The position numbers were made by a program, and so were the translations under genes. A stretch of 64,000 nucleotides of DNA from Intestinibacter bartlettii (lineage in GTDB: Bacteria; Bacillota; Clostridia; Peptostreptococcales; Peptostreptococcaceae), in contig NZ_JAHLOQ010000009.1 in NCBI RefSeq assembly GCF_018917435.1, positions 1-64,000 of the forward strand, given 5' to 3'. Below are positions 52,593 through 61,455 of this stretch, one piece after another. The first letter of the stretch is position 1; each line of letters starts with the position of its first letter. The notes below the pieces were generated by a model, which saw only the letters and a list, made by a program, of their open reading frames with translations, searched no databases and was not told where the DNA came from.

Positions 52593-54365
52593 ATGTTAGA
52601 TATATTAAATAAAATAAATAATCCAGCAGATTTAAGAAATTTATCAATTGATAATTTAGAAAAATTATCAGAAGAAATAAGGGAAGTATTATTGCAAAAA
52701 TTAAGTAAAAATGGTGGACATTTTGGTCCAAACTTCGGAATGGTTGAAGCTATCATTGCTATGCATTATGTTTTTGAATCACCAAAAGATAAATTTGTAT
52801 TTGACGTTTCACACCAAAGTTACGCACATAAGATTTTAACTGGAAGAAAAGAAGGATTTATAGATGAAAAATCTTATGGGACAGTATCAGGATATACAAA
52901 TCCAGAGGAAAGTGAACATGACTTCTTCAATGTTGGACATACATCAACATCAATCAGTTTAGCATCTGGATTAGCAAAAGCTAGAGATTTAAAGAAAGAA
53001 GATTATAATGTAGTAGCTGTAATAGGTGATGGTTCATTAAGTGGAGGAGAAGCATTAGAAGGATTAAACTTTGCTGGTTCTGAATTAAATTCTAATTTCA
53101 TAATTATAGTAAACGATAATCAACAATCTATAGCAGAAAACCATGGTGGTTTATACAAAAATTTAGATAAATTAAGAGCTACAAATGGACAAGCTTCAAA
53201 TAATTTATTCAAAGCTATGGGACTAGATTATATCTATGAAGCTGATGGAAATAACATCGAAAAAATGATAGAGTTATTCCAAAAAATTAAAGATATAGAC
53301 CACCCTATAGTAGTTCACATAAATACTATAAAAGGTAAAGGTTATAAACTTGCGGAAGAAAATAGAGAAGCATGGCACTGGGCATTACCATTTGATAAAG
53401 AGACAGGAAACATAACAATTGATTTTGGTGATGCAGAAGACTATGCAGATTTAACAGCAAAATTCTTATTAGATAAAATGAAAAAAGATAATACAGTTGT
53501 TGCAGTAACTCCAGCAATGCCAATGACTATTGGATTTGGAATAGAAAGAAGACAAGAAGCGGGAGAACAATTTGTAGATGTTGGTATAGCAGAAGAACAT
53601 GCTGTTGCTTTAGTTTCAGGAATTGCTAAAAACGGAGGAAAACCAGTTCTAGGAACAAATGCAACATTTATTCAAAGAAGTTACGACCAAGTTTCTCAAG
53701 ATTTATGTATAAATTCTAATCCAGCTACAATAGTTTTAAATTATACATCAGTAGCAGGGTTAACAGATGTAACACACTTAGGGATATTCACTATTGCGGA
53801 ATTCTCTAATATACCAAATTTAGTTTTATTAGCTCCTACAAATAAAGCAGAATATTTCGCAATGTTAGATTGGTCTATTGAACAACAAGAACATCCAGTA
53901 ATGATTTTAATGCCAGGTAATGGAGTTATAGATGATGGAAGAAGTGCAGAAAAAGATTATTCTAACATTATTAATAAATTTAAAGTTGAAGAAGAAGGTT
54001 CTAAAGTAGCAATATTAGGATTAGGAGATTTCTATCAAATAGGAGAAGCAGTATCAAAAATGGTAGAAGAAAAACTAGGTTTCAAGCCGACATTAATAAA
54101 TCCAAGATTTGCTTCAGGAGTAGATAAAGAATTACTTGAAGATTTAAAACAAAACCACGAGTTAGTTATAACGTTAGAAGATGGTATATTACGTGGAGGA
54201 TTTGGAGAATCTATAGCTAGTTTCTATGGAGATTCTGATATGAAAGTTAAAAATTACGGATTAGAAAAAGAATTCTATGATAGATATGATCCAAGTCAAT
54301 TATTAGATGAATTAGGTATTACACCTGAAAAAATAGTTAATTATATTGAGAGTATGATTAAATAA
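52593..54365 (+). CDS. DXS-like transketolase-family enzyme with altered substrate pocket
   Basis: A 590-residue thiamine-diphosphate enzyme close to 1-deoxy-D-xylulose-5-phosphate synthase (usually ~620). Cofactor and catalytic features are kept: GGHFGPNFG with His43, GDGSLSGGEALE near 148, and GIAEEHAV. In the segment that in true DXS reads DRAGxVGxDGxTHxG, this protein has NYTSVAGLTDVTHLG, so the Arg and Asp (E. coli 420 and 427) are lost. The YPRGN segment that supplies Arg 478 reads MPGNG. Those Arg residues bind the glyceraldehyde-3-phosphate phosphate, so the acceptor is probably different. AGGAGG precedes the ATG. It is monocistronic. Confidence 0.85.
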   Translation: MLDILNKINNPADLRNLSIDNLEKLSEEIREVLLQKLSKNGGHFGPNFGMVEAIIAMHYVFESPKDKFVFDVSHQSYAHKILTGRKEGFIDEKSYGTVSGYTNPEESEHDFFNVGHTSTSISLASGLAKARDLKKEDYNVVAVIGDGSLSGGEALEGLNFAGSELNSNFIIIVNDNQQSIAENHGGLYKNLDKLRATNGQASNNLFKAMGLDYIYEADGNNIEKMIELFQKIKDIDHPIVVHINTIKGKGYKLAEENREAWHWALPFDKETGNITIDFGDAEDYADLTAKFLLDKMKKDNTVVAVTPAMPMTIGFGIERRQEAGEQFVDVGIAEEHAVALVSGIAKNGGKPVLGTNATFIQRSYDQVSQDLCINSNPATIVLNYTSVAGLTDVTHLGIFTIAEFSNIPNLVLLAPTNKAEYFAMLDWSIEQQEHPVMILMPGNGVIDDGRSAEKDYSNIINKFKVEEEGSKVAILGLGDFYQIGEAVSKMVEEKLGFKPTLINPRFASGVDKELLEDLKQNHELVITLEDGILRGGFGESIASFYGDSDMKVKNYGLEKEFYDRYDPSQLLDELGITPEKIVNYIESMIK

Positions 54366-54401
54366 TCAATAGTTGTTAAAGTGATTTAAAATATTTTTAT
54401 A

Positions 54402-54443
54402 AAAATAAGCCATTCTTATTACTATAGAAGAATGGCTTATTTT
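54402..54443. terminator. Bidirectional terminator
   Basis: AAAATAAGCCATTCTT (54402-54417) pairs with AAGAATGGCTTATTTT (54428-54443). It lies between the convergent DXS-like and flavin reductase genes. Confidence 0.85.
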
Positions 54444-54463
54444 AGATTAATTCAATTGATATA

Positions 54464-55003
54464 TTAGTCTTGAATTATATAAGCATTAACAATTTCACCA
54501 TAATAAGCAGTATGATAGTCTTTGTTAGCGCCGTGGAATGAACTGTCAACATCAGCAGGGTAGCAGTCTTCTACTATATCAGCAGGGATAGCATTTCTGT
54601 CTTGTTCTTGTTTGTATAAAACTTTACATTCAAGAGTTAGTGGTAATTCTTTGATTCCAGGAACAGAAATTTTTTCTGACTCTTCTAATGTTAATCCCAT
54701 TTCTTTAATTTTATCCATGTCGTGTCCTGATTTTGTACCAGCTAGACCTAGAATTTTTTTATTGAAATCTCCAACTGGAACATTTATTGTGAATTCAGGA
54801 TTTTTATCTAGTTGTGATTTTGTAAATCTATTTTCTCTTACAAAAACAGTGAATAAAGTTTTACCCCATTCTATTCCAAGAGTTCCCCATGAAATAGTCA
54901 TAGTATTTACCTTATCATCAGCTTTAGTTGTAAGTAAAACACCAGTTTTAACGGCTTTTAAAATGTCATTAGCATAATCAAATACTTCTATCTGTTTTTT
55001 CAT
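54464..55003 (-). CDS. Flavin reductase-like protein
   Basis: A 179-residue protein of the flavin reductase/FMN-binding split-barrel family. It has TGVLLTTKADDKVNTMTISWG at the FMN site (about 20-40), NPEFTINVP and a GAGTKSG-like loop (LGLAGTKSGHD). It probably reduces or carries FMN; the electron acceptor is unknown. AAGGAGAT precedes the start. The DUF1638 gene lies immediately upstream on the same strand with a 15-base gap, so the two are an operon. Confidence 0.85.
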   Translation of the reverse strand: MKKQIEVFDYANDILKAVKTGVLLTTKADDKVNTMTISWGTLGIEWGKTLFTVFVRENRFTKSQLDKNPEFTINVPVGDFNKKILGLAGTKSGHDMDKIKEMGLTLEESEKISVPGIKELPLTLECKVLYKQEQDRNAIPADIVEDCYPADVDSSFHGANKDYHTAYYGEIVNAYIIQD

Positions 55004-55018
55004 TTCTATATCTCCTTG

Positions 55019-55624
55019 TTATTCTTTATCAATAGCCCTTTGAATTGCATCTATTATTAAATTTTCAAATATATTTATATCAACAGGTTCAACTTCGACA
55101 GGAACTTGAATTTTTTCATATAAGTCGAATATCATATCATCAGTTATTTTAATAACACCTGTGTCCCCTATTATAGCATTTTCATACATACCAAATTGAT
55201 TTAATCTATCATAATTATCAACTGCATTACTAAATTTATTTAATTCATCAAATTTTTCAATCCAACCTGAAGTTAAATATATATCTTTACCTTCAACATA
55301 GGATTCCACTACTTTATCCCCTATAATAGCTTCTAAACAATTTGCTGGTTTTATAGTAATTATATTGTTATATTTTTGTAAAAATTCAAAGAATCTATAG
55401 TGGCATTTAGAACCATATAGAACAATAACTTTGTCGTATTCTAACGTAAGTTTGTCTAATGCACTTGTAACTTCTTGTTCTAATTTATCTAAATTAGTAT
55501 GTAAACCAAAATGAAGATATGTAACTTCAATGTCTGCTGTAAATAAATTTTTACTTTTTATATCATCCAAAACTTTTTCTAGTTCAGGCTCAAACACTGA
55601 ACAGGCTAAAATACAAATTTTCAT
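55019..55624 (-). CDS. DUF1638-family protein
   Basis: A 201-residue protein matching DUF1638: an N-terminal ILACSVFEPELEKVL, then YLHFGLHTNLDKLE, LYGSKCHYRF and PANCLEAIIGD. Some members of this family occur beside corrinoid methyltransferases, but none is adjacent here. Function is unknown. The ATG at 55624 is chosen, seven bases after GGGGGA; a TTG one codon earlier is less likely. It is the first gene of a two-gene unit with the flavin reductase. Confidence 0.82.
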   Translation of the reverse strand: MKICILACSVFEPELEKVLDDIKSKNLFTADIEVTYLHFGLHTNLDKLEQEVTSALDKLTLEYDKVIVLYGSKCHYRFFEFLQKYNNIITIKPANCLEAIIGDKVVESYVEGKDIYLTSGWIEKFDELNKFSNAVDNYDRLNQFGMYENAIIGDTGVIKITDDMIFDLYEKIQVPVEVEPVDINIFENLIIDAIQRAIDKE

Positions 55625-55715
55625 CAATTAATCCCCCTATAAGCCTAATTTAATTATATCTAAATTATACAATATCATTATTTTAAATTAAATAAGACTT
55701 TTTTTCGACATATGG

Positions 55716-55743
55716 AACAAAAACACTAAAAATACATAATATA
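55716..55743 (+). promoter_or_regulatory. Candidate sigma-K promoter of yabG
   Basis: AAC, 16 bp, then CATAATATA, which fits the mother-cell sigma-K -10 pattern CATANNNTA. The predicted start is about 25 bases before the yabG start codon. Confidence 0.5.
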
Positions 55744-55772
55744 AACTAAATTGAAGTAATAGGGGGATTATC

Positions 55773-56633
55773 ATGAAGGTTGGAGATATTGTTGCTAGAA
55801 AATCTTACAACAAAGATATAGTTTTTAAAATTACTGATATCATTGATCAAGATGGCAAGAAAATAGCTATATTGAAGGGGGTTGCCTTTAGAATAATAGC
55901 AGACGCAGAGTTAAGCGACCTAGAATTATTAAAACCTCCAGATATAAGAGATATATTAATGGATAAAAATGTAGAAAGTATTTTATATAGAACTATAAAA
56001 CAAGCAAAAGAAAGGGATAGAAGAAACCTAAGGGGGCTGCCAAAAGCAGCAAAGCAACCAACAGCAAATGTCTATGGAGTTCCAGGAAAGGTGCTCCAAA
56101 TAGATGGAGACAAAGAATATTTAAAAATATGTTTAGACGTATATTCTCAGCTAGGAATTCCAGCAGTAGGAGTTGCAATACCAGAGGCAAATCAATATAA
56201 AGAAGTTAAAAATCTATTAGAAAAACATAAACCAGATATCTTAGTTATAACAGGTCATGATGCATTACATGTTAAAAATGGAGACTTAAAAAATATAAAC
56301 AACTATAGAAATTCATATAATTTTTTAAAGGCAGTAAAAGAGGCTAGAAAATGGCAACCAGATTTAGATACATTAGTTATATTTGCTGGTGCATGCCAAT
56401 CAAATTATGAAGCATTGATGAAAGCTGGTGCAAATTATGCAAGTTCACCAGGAAGGATAATGATACATGCATTGGATCCTGTTTTTATAGTAGAAAAGAT
56501 AGCTTGTTCAAGAATTGATGTGGTTGTTCCAATAGAAGAAATATTGGACCAAACGATAACAGGTGTAAAAGGTATAGGCGGTTTCGAAACAAGAGGAAAG
56601 TTTAGATGGGCAATGCCAAGGCCTTTGTTGTAA
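55773..56633 (+). CDS. yabG: YabG, sporulation-specific protease
   Basis: A 286-residue cysteine-type protease made in the mother cell that trims spore coat and cortex-related proteins. In C. difficile it also processes germination factors. The N-terminal MKVGDIVARKSYNKDI is the typical opening. The catalytic region includes VITGHDALHVK and VIFAGACQSNYEALMKAGA. GGGGGA precedes the ATG. A sigma-K-like promoter lies just upstream. veg and a SipL-like gene follow, as in related Clostridia. Confidence 0.95.
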   Translation: MKVGDIVARKSYNKDIVFKITDIIDQDGKKIAILKGVAFRIIADAELSDLELLKPPDIRDILMDKNVESILYRTIKQAKERDRRNLRGLPKAAKQPTANVYGVPGKVLQIDGDKEYLKICLDVYSQLGIPAVGVAIPEANQYKEVKNLLEKHKPDILVITGHDALHVKNGDLKNINNYRNSYNFLKAVKEARKWQPDLDTLVIFAGACQSNYEALMKAGANYASSPGRIMIHALDPVFIVEKIACSRIDVVVPIEEILDQTITGVKGIGGFETRGKFRWAMPRPLL

Positions 56634-56779
56634 AAAATTTAATATATAAGTTTGAACTGTAGCAGAGATTTTTTAGCATTTAAATAAAAAATTTTATAAA
56701 ATATAAAAATAATACTGTATTCTTATAAAATACTATTGACAATATAGTGAAAAATATATAAAATTATTAGTTTATGCAT

Positions 56780-56808
56780 TTGACAATATTCCAAAATTAT
56801 GATATTAT
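56780..56808 (+). promoter_or_regulatory. Strong sigma-A promoter of veg
   Basis: TTGACA, 17 bp, TATTAT. A second TTGACA at 56735-56740 has a weaker -10. veg promoters are among the strongest vegetative promoters in Bacillus. Confidence 0.8.
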
Positions 56809-56841
56809 GTAAACATATAATAAGATGGAGAAGGTGATCTC

Positions 56842-57111
56842 GTGGCTACTGTTCAAACTTTGGATAAAATTAGAATTACCTTAAAACAACATTTAGGTAA
56901 AACTATAGTTTTAAAAGCTAACAAAGGAAGAAAACAGATTGTTACAAAAGTTGGAGTACTAGAAAATGTATATCCAAGTGTTTTTGTAGTAAAATTAGAC
57001 GGAACATCAGATGGAAATCAAAGAGTATCTTATAGTTACTCGGATTTATTGACAGCAAATGTAAAATTACAGATTTGTAAAAATAAAGAAAATAATTTAA
57101 GTGTAAGTTAA
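56842..57111 (+). CDS. veg: Veg protein
   Basis: An 89-residue small beta-rich protein (DUF1021). It shows the family's LDKIRITLKQHLGKTIVLKANKGRKQ and the closing SYSDLLTANVKL. In Bacillus, Veg affects biofilm formation; its biochemical activity is not settled. The start is GTG after GGAGAAGGTGAT. A near-consensus promoter and an own terminator make it a separate, probably abundant, transcript. Confidence 0.95.
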   Translation: MATVQTLDKIRITLKQHLGKTIVLKANKGRKQIVTKVGVLENVYPSVFVVKLDGTSDGNQRVSYSYSDLLTANVKLQICKNKENNLSVS

Positions 57112-57145
57112 AATTATACCTATTAAATAGGTGTAATTTTTTTTT
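57111..57145 (+). terminator. Terminator after veg
   Basis: AAATTATACCTAT (57111-57123) pairs with ATAGGTGTAATTT (57127-57139, one G-T pair), ending in a T9 run. It begins at the last base of the stop codon. Confidence 0.9.
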
Positions 57146-57193
57146 GTCTCTGTAAATATAATTTAATAGTTAGATTATATGGGAGGGATAGTC

Positions 57194-58744
57194 GTGGAGT
57201 TGATAAAAGATATTATTAAAATAGACAATAGAATGGATTTTGGAAAGTTTCAAACATTCATAGAAGCGGAGAATGTTGTTCCAGACAAGAAGTTAGACGT
57301 ATATGATATTGTGGAAACTATGGGATACATAGTTCTTAGAAAAGTAGAATTATTAGAAGGAAAAATAACTTGTAGAGGAAGTTTCAATTATAATGTAATT
57401 TATATTGCCGATGATAAAAATACAGTATCAAATATAAGTGGAAAAATTGAAATTAATGAAGTTATAGAAAGGGATAGTATAACTTCTGACATGGAATATA
57501 TGCTTTTCCCTGAAGTAGAACATGTTGATTGTACTATAATGAATGAAAGAAAGATAAAAGTTGGGGCATTAATAAATGTAAGAGGAAGTTTATTTGAAAA
57601 ACAAAGACTTGATATTGTAAAAGATGTTTCACAAGTTGAAGGAATTCAAAAACATAGAAAAGAAATTTCATTCCAAGATATAGTTGGTATTGAAAAATCA
57701 GAAAATGTAGTTAGAGATACAATTACAGTTAATATAGAAGAAATAGAAGAAATAATAAATATAAATCCGGTCGTAAGAGTTAAAGAAAGTAGAATAGCAG
57801 ATAATAAAGTTATTATAGGTGGTGTTTTAGAAATAAATCCTTTAGCTTGTACTTATGACTCTGATATTGTTGAATTAGAAAGAGTAGGAATAGATTTTAC
57901 ACAATTTATTGAAGTTCCTGGAGCATTTGATGGTATGGATGAAGAAATTCTTATGAATATAGGTGATTTTAATTATGAATTTAAGAGAAATGAAGATAAT
58001 AATACAGGACTTTTAGAAGTAGAATGTACAGTATTTTCAAAAGTAAAAGTAAGTGAAGAAGTTACTAGAGAAGTATTGCAAGATGCATATTCTCCTGAAA
58101 AAATAATAAAATTTGAACATAGACTTATACACCTAAATAAAACATTATTTACATCTAGTGAAACATTCTTAGTTAGAGAAAGTATTACTTATGATAATGA
58201 GGATATTCAAATAAAAGATATTGTAAATGTATGTTGCAATGCATCTATAGAAAATACCTATATAGAAGGTTCTAATTGTGTAATACAAGGAATTATAAAA
58301 GTGGATATACTTTTTATTCCTATTGAAGGCTTAAAGATGATTTATAAAATAAACGAAGAAATACCTTTTGAACATGAATTAGAGATAAATAAATTATCAG
58401 ACACATGCTCAGTATTTAATACAATTTGCATAGAAAAAGTAGATGTAGATCTAAATAGAAACCAAATTGATTTAAATATAAGAATAAATAGATTTGTGGA
58501 AGCTATCGATAAGAAGGCAGAAAGTTTCATAATAAAAGGCGAAGATAAAGGTGAATACGATTTATCAACTGCTCCAAGTATAATTGTATATATTTGCAAA
58601 GAAGATGATAATTTATGGGATATAGCTAAAAAATATAATACGACTGAGGAAGAAATTGCTCAGACGAATGAAATTAGCTTAGATGATGAGTTGCAACCAG
58701 GTAAATGCTTAATTCTAGAAAAGAAAGTCGCACAAAACGAATAA
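57194..58744 (+). CDS. sipL: SPOCS/LysM spore morphogenetic protein, SipL-like
   Basis: A 516-residue protein with several DUF3794 (SPOCS) repeats across ~1-460 and a C-terminal LysM domain (~465-510, YICKEDDNLWDIAKKYNTT). In C. difficile the protein with this layout and neighbourhood, SipL, binds SpoIVA and anchors the spore coat. The start at 57194 (GTG) follows GGGAGG; the ATG at 57179 lies just before that site. The order yabG-veg-sipL-ispE supports the assignment. Direct proof would need alignment. Confidence 0.88.
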   Translation: MELIKDIIKIDNRMDFGKFQTFIEAENVVPDKKLDVYDIVETMGYIVLRKVELLEGKITCRGSFNYNVIYIADDKNTVSNISGKIEINEVIERDSITSDMEYMLFPEVEHVDCTIMNERKIKVGALINVRGSLFEKQRLDIVKDVSQVEGIQKHRKEISFQDIVGIEKSENVVRDTITVNIEEIEEIININPVVRVKESRIADNKVIIGGVLEINPLACTYDSDIVELERVGIDFTQFIEVPGAFDGMDEEILMNIGDFNYEFKRNEDNNTGLLEVECTVFSKVKVSEEVTREVLQDAYSPEKIIKFEHRLIHLNKTLFTSSETFLVRESITYDNEDIQIKDIVNVCCNASIENTYIEGSNCVIQGIIKVDILFIPIEGLKMIYKINEEIPFEHELEINKLSDTCSVFNTICIEKVDVDLNRNQIDLNIRINRFVEAIDKKAESFIIKGEDKGEYDLSTAPSIIVYICKEDDNLWDIAKKYNTTEEEIAQTNEISLDDELQPGKCLILEKKVAQNE

Positions 58745-58773
58745 AAACTGTAATAATATTAGTTAAAAAGATA

Positions 58774-58808
58774 AATAATAGGGGATAGTCTCCCCTATTA
58801 TTTTGTTT
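58774..58808 (+). terminator. Terminator after sipL
   Basis: AATAATAGGGGA (58774-58785) pairs with TCCCCTATTATT (58791-58802), then TTGTTTTT. Confidence 0.9.
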
Positions 58809-58874
58809 TTGTAGTATAATTATAAATAGTAATGCATTATACGATATACAAAAACAAGTATTAAGGAGGCTAAA

Positions 58875-59756
58875 ATGAATTCGATAAAATTAAAAAGTAG
58901 AGCAAAAATTAATTTATCTATAGACGTATTAGGGAAAAGACAAGATGGATATCATTTAGTCGAAATGATAATGCAAACAATTGATTTATATGATTTAATT
59001 GAAATTAGTGAAAGAGAAGATAATCAAATAATAATTAAAAGCACTAGTAATGAAATTCCTTTAGATTGTAATAACCTTGTATATAAGGCAGCGGATTTAA
59101 TAAGAAATACATTTGATATAAATAAAGGGGTAGAAATTTATATTAAAAAGAATATACCAGTAGCAGCTGGTATGGCAGGGGGAAGTTCAAATGCTGCAGC
59201 TATATTAGTTGGGTTAAATAAAATTTGGAATTTAAATTTAAGTGATCAAAAGTTAGAAGAAATAGGATTAAAATTAGGGGCAGATGTTCCGTTTTGTATA
59301 AATGGAGGAGCTGTTTTAGCTTCGGGGATTGGAGAAGAATTAACTCCAATAAAAGGCTTATCTAAAGATGTCTGTATTTTAGTCTGTAAACCAGACCTAT
59401 TTGTATCAACAAAGGAAATCTATGAATGTATAGATTCAAAACACATCGAAAAAAGACCTAATAACCAATTTCTAATTGATTGCTTAAAAAATGAAAATAC
59501 TAGACAGTTAGCAGAAAATATGTTTAATGTTCTTGAAGAAGTTACTGTGGACAAGCACCCGGTAATTCAGCAAATTGAAGATATAATGACAAGAAACAAG
59601 GCATTAGGAGCTATGATGAGTGGAAGCGGTCCCACAGTTTTTGGCTTATACGAGAATAGAGAAGATGCACTTAAGTGTAAATCTATACTAGAAAAGCAAT
59701 TTAAGCAGACATTTGTTGTAGCGTGTGAAGAAAAGGGGGTTGAGGTTAATGGATAG
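58875..59756 (+). CDS. ispE: IspE, 4-diphosphocytidyl-2-C-methyl-D-erythritol kinase
   Basis: A 293-residue GHMP kinase that phosphorylates CDP-ME in the MEP pathway, between IspD and IspF. The ATP loop PVAAGMAGGSSNAAA is at about 94-108. AKINLSIDVLGKRQDGYH opens the protein, and GSGPTVFGLY marks motif 3. AAGGAGG precedes the ATG. It overlaps the GntR gene by 8 bases and is probably co-transcribed with it. Confidence 0.96.
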   Translation: MNSIKLKSRAKINLSIDVLGKRQDGYHLVEMIMQTIDLYDLIEISEREDNQIIIKSTSNEIPLDCNNLVYKAADLIRNTFDINKGVEIYIKKNIPVAAGMAGGSSNAAAILVGLNKIWNLNLSDQKLEEIGLKLGADVPFCINGGAVLASGIGEELTPIKGLSKDVCILVCKPDLFVSTKEIYECIDSKHIEKRPNNQFLIDCLKNENTRQLAENMFNVLEEVTVDKHPVIQQIEDIMTRNKALGAMMSGSGPTVFGLYENREDALKCKSILEKQFKQTFVVACEEKGVEVNG

Positions 59757-60417
59757 TTTAACTAAATTAAATTTAGATAATTATAAGCCATTAAGAGATG
59801 TTGTTTTTGAAAATTTAAGAGGGGCTATTTTAGAAGGAAAACTAAAATCTGGCCAAAGGTTAATGGAAGTTCAATTAGCAGAACAACTTGGAGTGAGTAG
59901 AACGCCAGTAAGAGAAGCTATAAGAAAACTAGAACTTGAAGGTTTAGTAGTTATGTTACCTAGAAAAGGTGCATATGTTGCTAATATATCTGTTAAAGAT
60001 TTAATGGATGTGCTAGAAATTAGGGCAAGCTTAGAAGGATTAGGTGCATCTTTAGCTGCTGAAAGAAGAACAGATGAAGATATAAAGAATTTAGAACAAT
60101 TAGAAGAAGAATTTGAGCAAGCTGTAATAACACAGGATATAGATATGTTATTAAAAAAAGATATAGAATTCCATGAATGTATATTCAAAGCAGCTAACAA
60201 TAAAAAATTAGAAAAAATGATAAATTCTTTATGGGAACAAGTACAAAGATTTAGAATAACTTATGTATCAGATTCAAATGCATCACTAAGTTTAATAGAT
60301 GAACATAGAATTATTTTAAATGCTATAAAACAAGGAAATGTAGCAGAAGGCAAAAAAGCTGCTATTGAACATATAGAAAAAGCAGAACAATTTATGTTAG
60401 ATCATTGTACTAAATAA
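59749..60417 (+). CDS. GntR-family (FadR/FCD) transcriptional regulator
   Basis: A 222-residue regulator with a winged helix-turn-helix at ~10-75 (QLAEQLGVSRTPVREAIRKLELEGLV) and an FCD ligand domain with metal-type histidines from ~85. The start at 59749 overlaps the last codons of ispE; a frame from 59725 starts before the GGGGG site. Its target is not evident. The same ispE-gntR-spoIIR order is found in related Clostridia, so it is a conserved neighbour rather than a recent arrival. Confidence 0.92.
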   Translation: MDSLTKLNLDNYKPLRDVVFENLRGAILEGKLKSGQRLMEVQLAEQLGVSRTPVREAIRKLELEGLVVMLPRKGAYVANISVKDLMDVLEIRASLEGLGASLAAERRTDEDIKNLEQLEEEFEQAVITQDIDMLLKKDIEFHECIFKAANNKKLEKMINSLWEQVQRFRITYVSDSNASLSLIDEHRIILNAIKQGNVAEGKKAAIEHIEKAEQFMLDHCTK

Positions 60418-60470
60418 TTAAGTCATATATATAACGATATAAAAATAAACGATTAGATAAAAAAGAAGAG

Positions 60471-60566
60471 TGGTCTTCTAGAAGAAATATTTATAAAAGA
60501 GCAATTATTTTATTATAAACTATATAATTCCTCTTTTATAAATATTTAGCTAGGGGGCCATTTTTT
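60471..60566 (+). terminator. Very long hairpin terminator after the gntR gene
   Basis: An 11-bp outer stem (TGGTCTTCTAG with CTAGGGGGCCA, using several G-T pairs) leads, after a small internal loop, to a perfect 17-bp inner stem (AAATATTTATAAAAGAG with its complement). The loop itself can pair further (AATTAT with ATAATT). T6 follows. It is much longer than the other terminators here. Confidence 0.8.
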
Positions 60567-60581
60567 AATACAATTTTTTAG

Positions 60582-60610
60582 GTATAAAATAAAATAACTT
60601 GGAAATAATC
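60582..60610 (+). promoter_or_regulatory. Candidate sigma-F promoter of spoIIR
   Basis: GTATA, 14 bp, GGAAATAATC. This matches the forespore sigma-F consensus GYATA-N15-GGNNANAHTR except for one base of spacing and the last base. spoIIR is a known sigma-F gene. Confidence 0.55.
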
Positions 60611-60685
60611 TCATTATATCGAGGTAAAGTAGGAAAGTTTTATAAGGTAATATAATGATTTATATATAAAAATGGGGATGAGATT

Positions 60686-61396
60686 ATGAAAAGTAATAAT
60701 ATGAAAAATTTATTAAAAACAAATAAAAACATAAAATTTAGGATAATGCTTTGTAGTGTTATGCTTTTTATCGTATTAGGGGTAATGGCTAGCTGTATAT
60801 ATGCACAAATATCTAAAATAGATACATTTTCAGATGATTATAAAGAAAAATTAATAAGATTCCATGTACTAGCAAATAGTGACTCTGATGAAGATCAAGC
60901 ACTTAAATTAAAAGTAAGAGACAAAGTTATAAGTTATTTACAACCTAAATTAGAAAACTCAAAAACAATACAACAAAGTGAAAAAATAATACTTTCAGAA
61001 GAAAGCAATTTAATGGATATATGTGAAAAAACAATAAAAGAAAATGGATATGATTATGATGTAAGTATCAATCTAGGATATAGTAAATTTCCGACTAAAC
61101 AATATTCTAGTGTTGTTCTACCAGCAGGTGAATATAAATCATTAAAAATAATAATCGGAGAAGGTCAAGGTAGAAATTGGTGGTGTGTTATGTTTCCTCC
61201 TCTTTGCTTTGTAGATGAACAAAATAATGTAATAGATAAAGAAACAGATAAAAAATTAAAAGAAGTTTTAACAGATGAAGAATATAAATTAATAGTTGAA
61301 AAAGATAATAAAAAAATAAATGATTTACAAATAAAATTTAAGATAGTAGAGATAGTTCAAAAAATACTAGATTTAAAGAAGGAAGATCAAATTTAA
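60686..61396 (+). CDS. spoIIR: SpoIIR, activator of pro-sigma-E processing
   Basis: A 236-residue secreted signalling protein made in the forespore that activates SpoIIGA in the mother cell. A membrane or signal segment is at ~20-42. The family core includes LIRFHVLANSDSDEDQALKL and NWWCVMFPPLCF. GGGGATGAG precedes the ATG. It stands alone after a sigma-F-like promoter, as expected for its timing, and is followed by a SleB-like hydrolase gene. Confidence 0.95.
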   Translation: MKSNNMKNLLKTNKNIKFRIMLCSVMLFIVLGVMASCIYAQISKIDTFSDDYKEKLIRFHVLANSDSDEDQALKLKVRDKVISYLQPKLENSKTIQQSEKIILSEESNLMDICEKTIKENGYDYDVSINLGYSKFPTKQYSSVVLPAGEYKSLKIIIGEGQGRNWWCVMFPPLCFVDEQNNVIDKETDKKLKEVLTDEEYKLIVEKDNKKINDLQIKFKIVEIVQKILDLKKEDQI

Positions 61397-61455
61397 ATAA
61401 ATAATTAATTTATTATATAGAAACTAAATTTTATTTTTATAAAGGAGAGTTATTT

